Below are positions 14,148 to 14,487 of a DNA stretch of 14,487 bases, piece after piece. The translations under genes and the position numbers were made by a program. The notes beneath the pieces were generated by a model. That model ran no database searches and had not been told where the DNA came from. It saw only the letters and a program-made list of their open reading frames with translations. The stretch's first letter is position 1; each line of letters opens with the position of its first letter. The stretch is taken from NCBI GenBank assembly GCA_017388605.1, contig JAFPIE010000254.1, positions 1-14,487 of the forward strand, given 5' to 3'. Source of the DNA: Acholeplasmatales bacterium (GTDB lineage Bacteria; Bacillota_I; Bacilli_A; Acholeplasmatales; Anaeroplasmataceae).

Positions 14148-14487
14148 ATGAAAAAAATATTAAAATACTCTGGATTCATTTCTTTAGTATTGGTAGTAGT
14201 AGCATTCATCTTAATGATGGCTACAAATGCAATTGTTGTAGGTAGTGGTAGCTTACAACTTGTAACTAAGGGTACAGTTGCTATCTTTGGAGAAACCACT
14301 AGTACAATTTTAGGTGATGTTAAGACTAATCCTTCTGTACTAGCTTTACTTGCTTGGATTTTCTTAGTTGCAGGCTTAGTTATCGTATTATTAGGTATTG
14401 TTCTACCTTTATTAAAGGTTCATGCACTAGAGAAGTTTGCAGGCGTATTAAACCTAGTTGCAGTATTATTATTCGTAGTTGCAGGTG
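14148..14487 (+). CDS. Hypothetical multi-span membrane protein, cut off by the window end
   Basis: An open frame of 113 codons without a stop, incomplete at the 3' edge. The start ATG lies 8 bases after AAAGGAG and behind a good promoter. Hydrophobic spans are at residues ~8-31, ~63-89 and from ~98 to the edge. The first two are separated by a ~30-residue Gly/Ser/Thr-rich segment (GSGSLQLVTKGTVAIFGETT) that would lie outside if the N-terminus is inside. It resembles small four-span membrane proteins of low-GC Bacilli, but the family was not recognised and no function is proposed. A minus-strand frame over the same bases (14051-14299) is a shadow. Confidence 0.75.
   Translation, partial: MKKILKYSGFISLVLVVVAFILMMATNAIVVGSGSLQLVTKGTVAIFGETTSTILGDVKTNPSVLALLAWIFLVAGLVIVLLGIVLPLLKVHALEKFAGVLNLVAVLLFVVAG

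Noticed and set aside
14051..14299. Minus-strand open frame over the 3' membrane-protein region
   Set aside because: The plus strand has a strong promoter, ribosome binding site and an open hydrophobic frame to the window edge. The minus frame has no comparable signals.
372..14487. Full Mycoplasma-type code (TGA = Trp) for the whole window
   Set aside because: Nineteen Trp codons are TGG against one TGA, and all genes but the polymerase read through cleanly with the standard code. Only an occasional or early reassignment remains possible.
1..14487. CRISPR arrays, insertion sequences, tRNA or rRNA genes
   Set aside because: No regularly spaced repeats, transposase-like proteins, terminal inverted repeats or recognisable RNA genes were found on either strand.

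Overview
The window is very AT-rich, and its genes carry AGGAGG-type ribosome binding sites, TATAAT-type promoters and hairpin-plus-T-run terminators. It looks like chromosomal DNA of a low-GC Bacilli/Firmicutes bacterium of the kind common among uncultured gut lineages close to Erysipelotrichales, RF39 or Acholeplasma. That placement is inferred from composition and gene content. No mobile element, CRISPR array, tRNA or rRNA was recognised.

Layout. 1-371: terminator of an upstream gene, then a noncoding region with palindromes, helically phased A-tracts and a good sigma-A-type promoter. 372-5991: a four-gene operon encoding JetA, JetB and JetC (the kleisin-, KITE- and SMC-type subunits of a Wadjet/MukBEF-like DNA loop extruder) and a SepF-family protein translationally coupled to jetC. 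It ends in a strong terminator. The nuclease subunit JetD is absent. 6117-6998: an enlarged ECF-transporter S component, convergent with an unrecognised 99-aa gene (7019-7318, minus) across a bidirectional terminator. 7442-9041: a Y-family (UmuC/UvrX-type) translesion polymerase with an in-frame TGA where a Trp is expected, plus its usual YolD-like partner. 9261-9410: a tiny acidic protein behind a region with two identical palindromes. 9498-11205: a PfkB-family sugar kinase operon with two overlapping unknown genes. 11277-12369: a DUF1848 protein with a CX3CX2C motif, and a small conserved protein. 12419-14056: a secreted M3-family metallopeptidase lipoprotein. 14148-end: a membrane protein cut off by the window edge.

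The most notable point is the JetABC-SepF operon. SepF normally anchors FtsZ at the membrane, and here it takes the last position of a Wadjet-like operon in place of the nuclease. This suggests a loop extruder working in chromosome organisation or division rather than plasmid cleavage. Second, the polymerase TGA sits at a conserved Trp, and no complete gene here uses TGA as an unambiguous stop. Both fit occasional UGA reading as Trp, but a simple nonsense mutation or sequencing error remains possible because 19 other Trp codons are all TGG.
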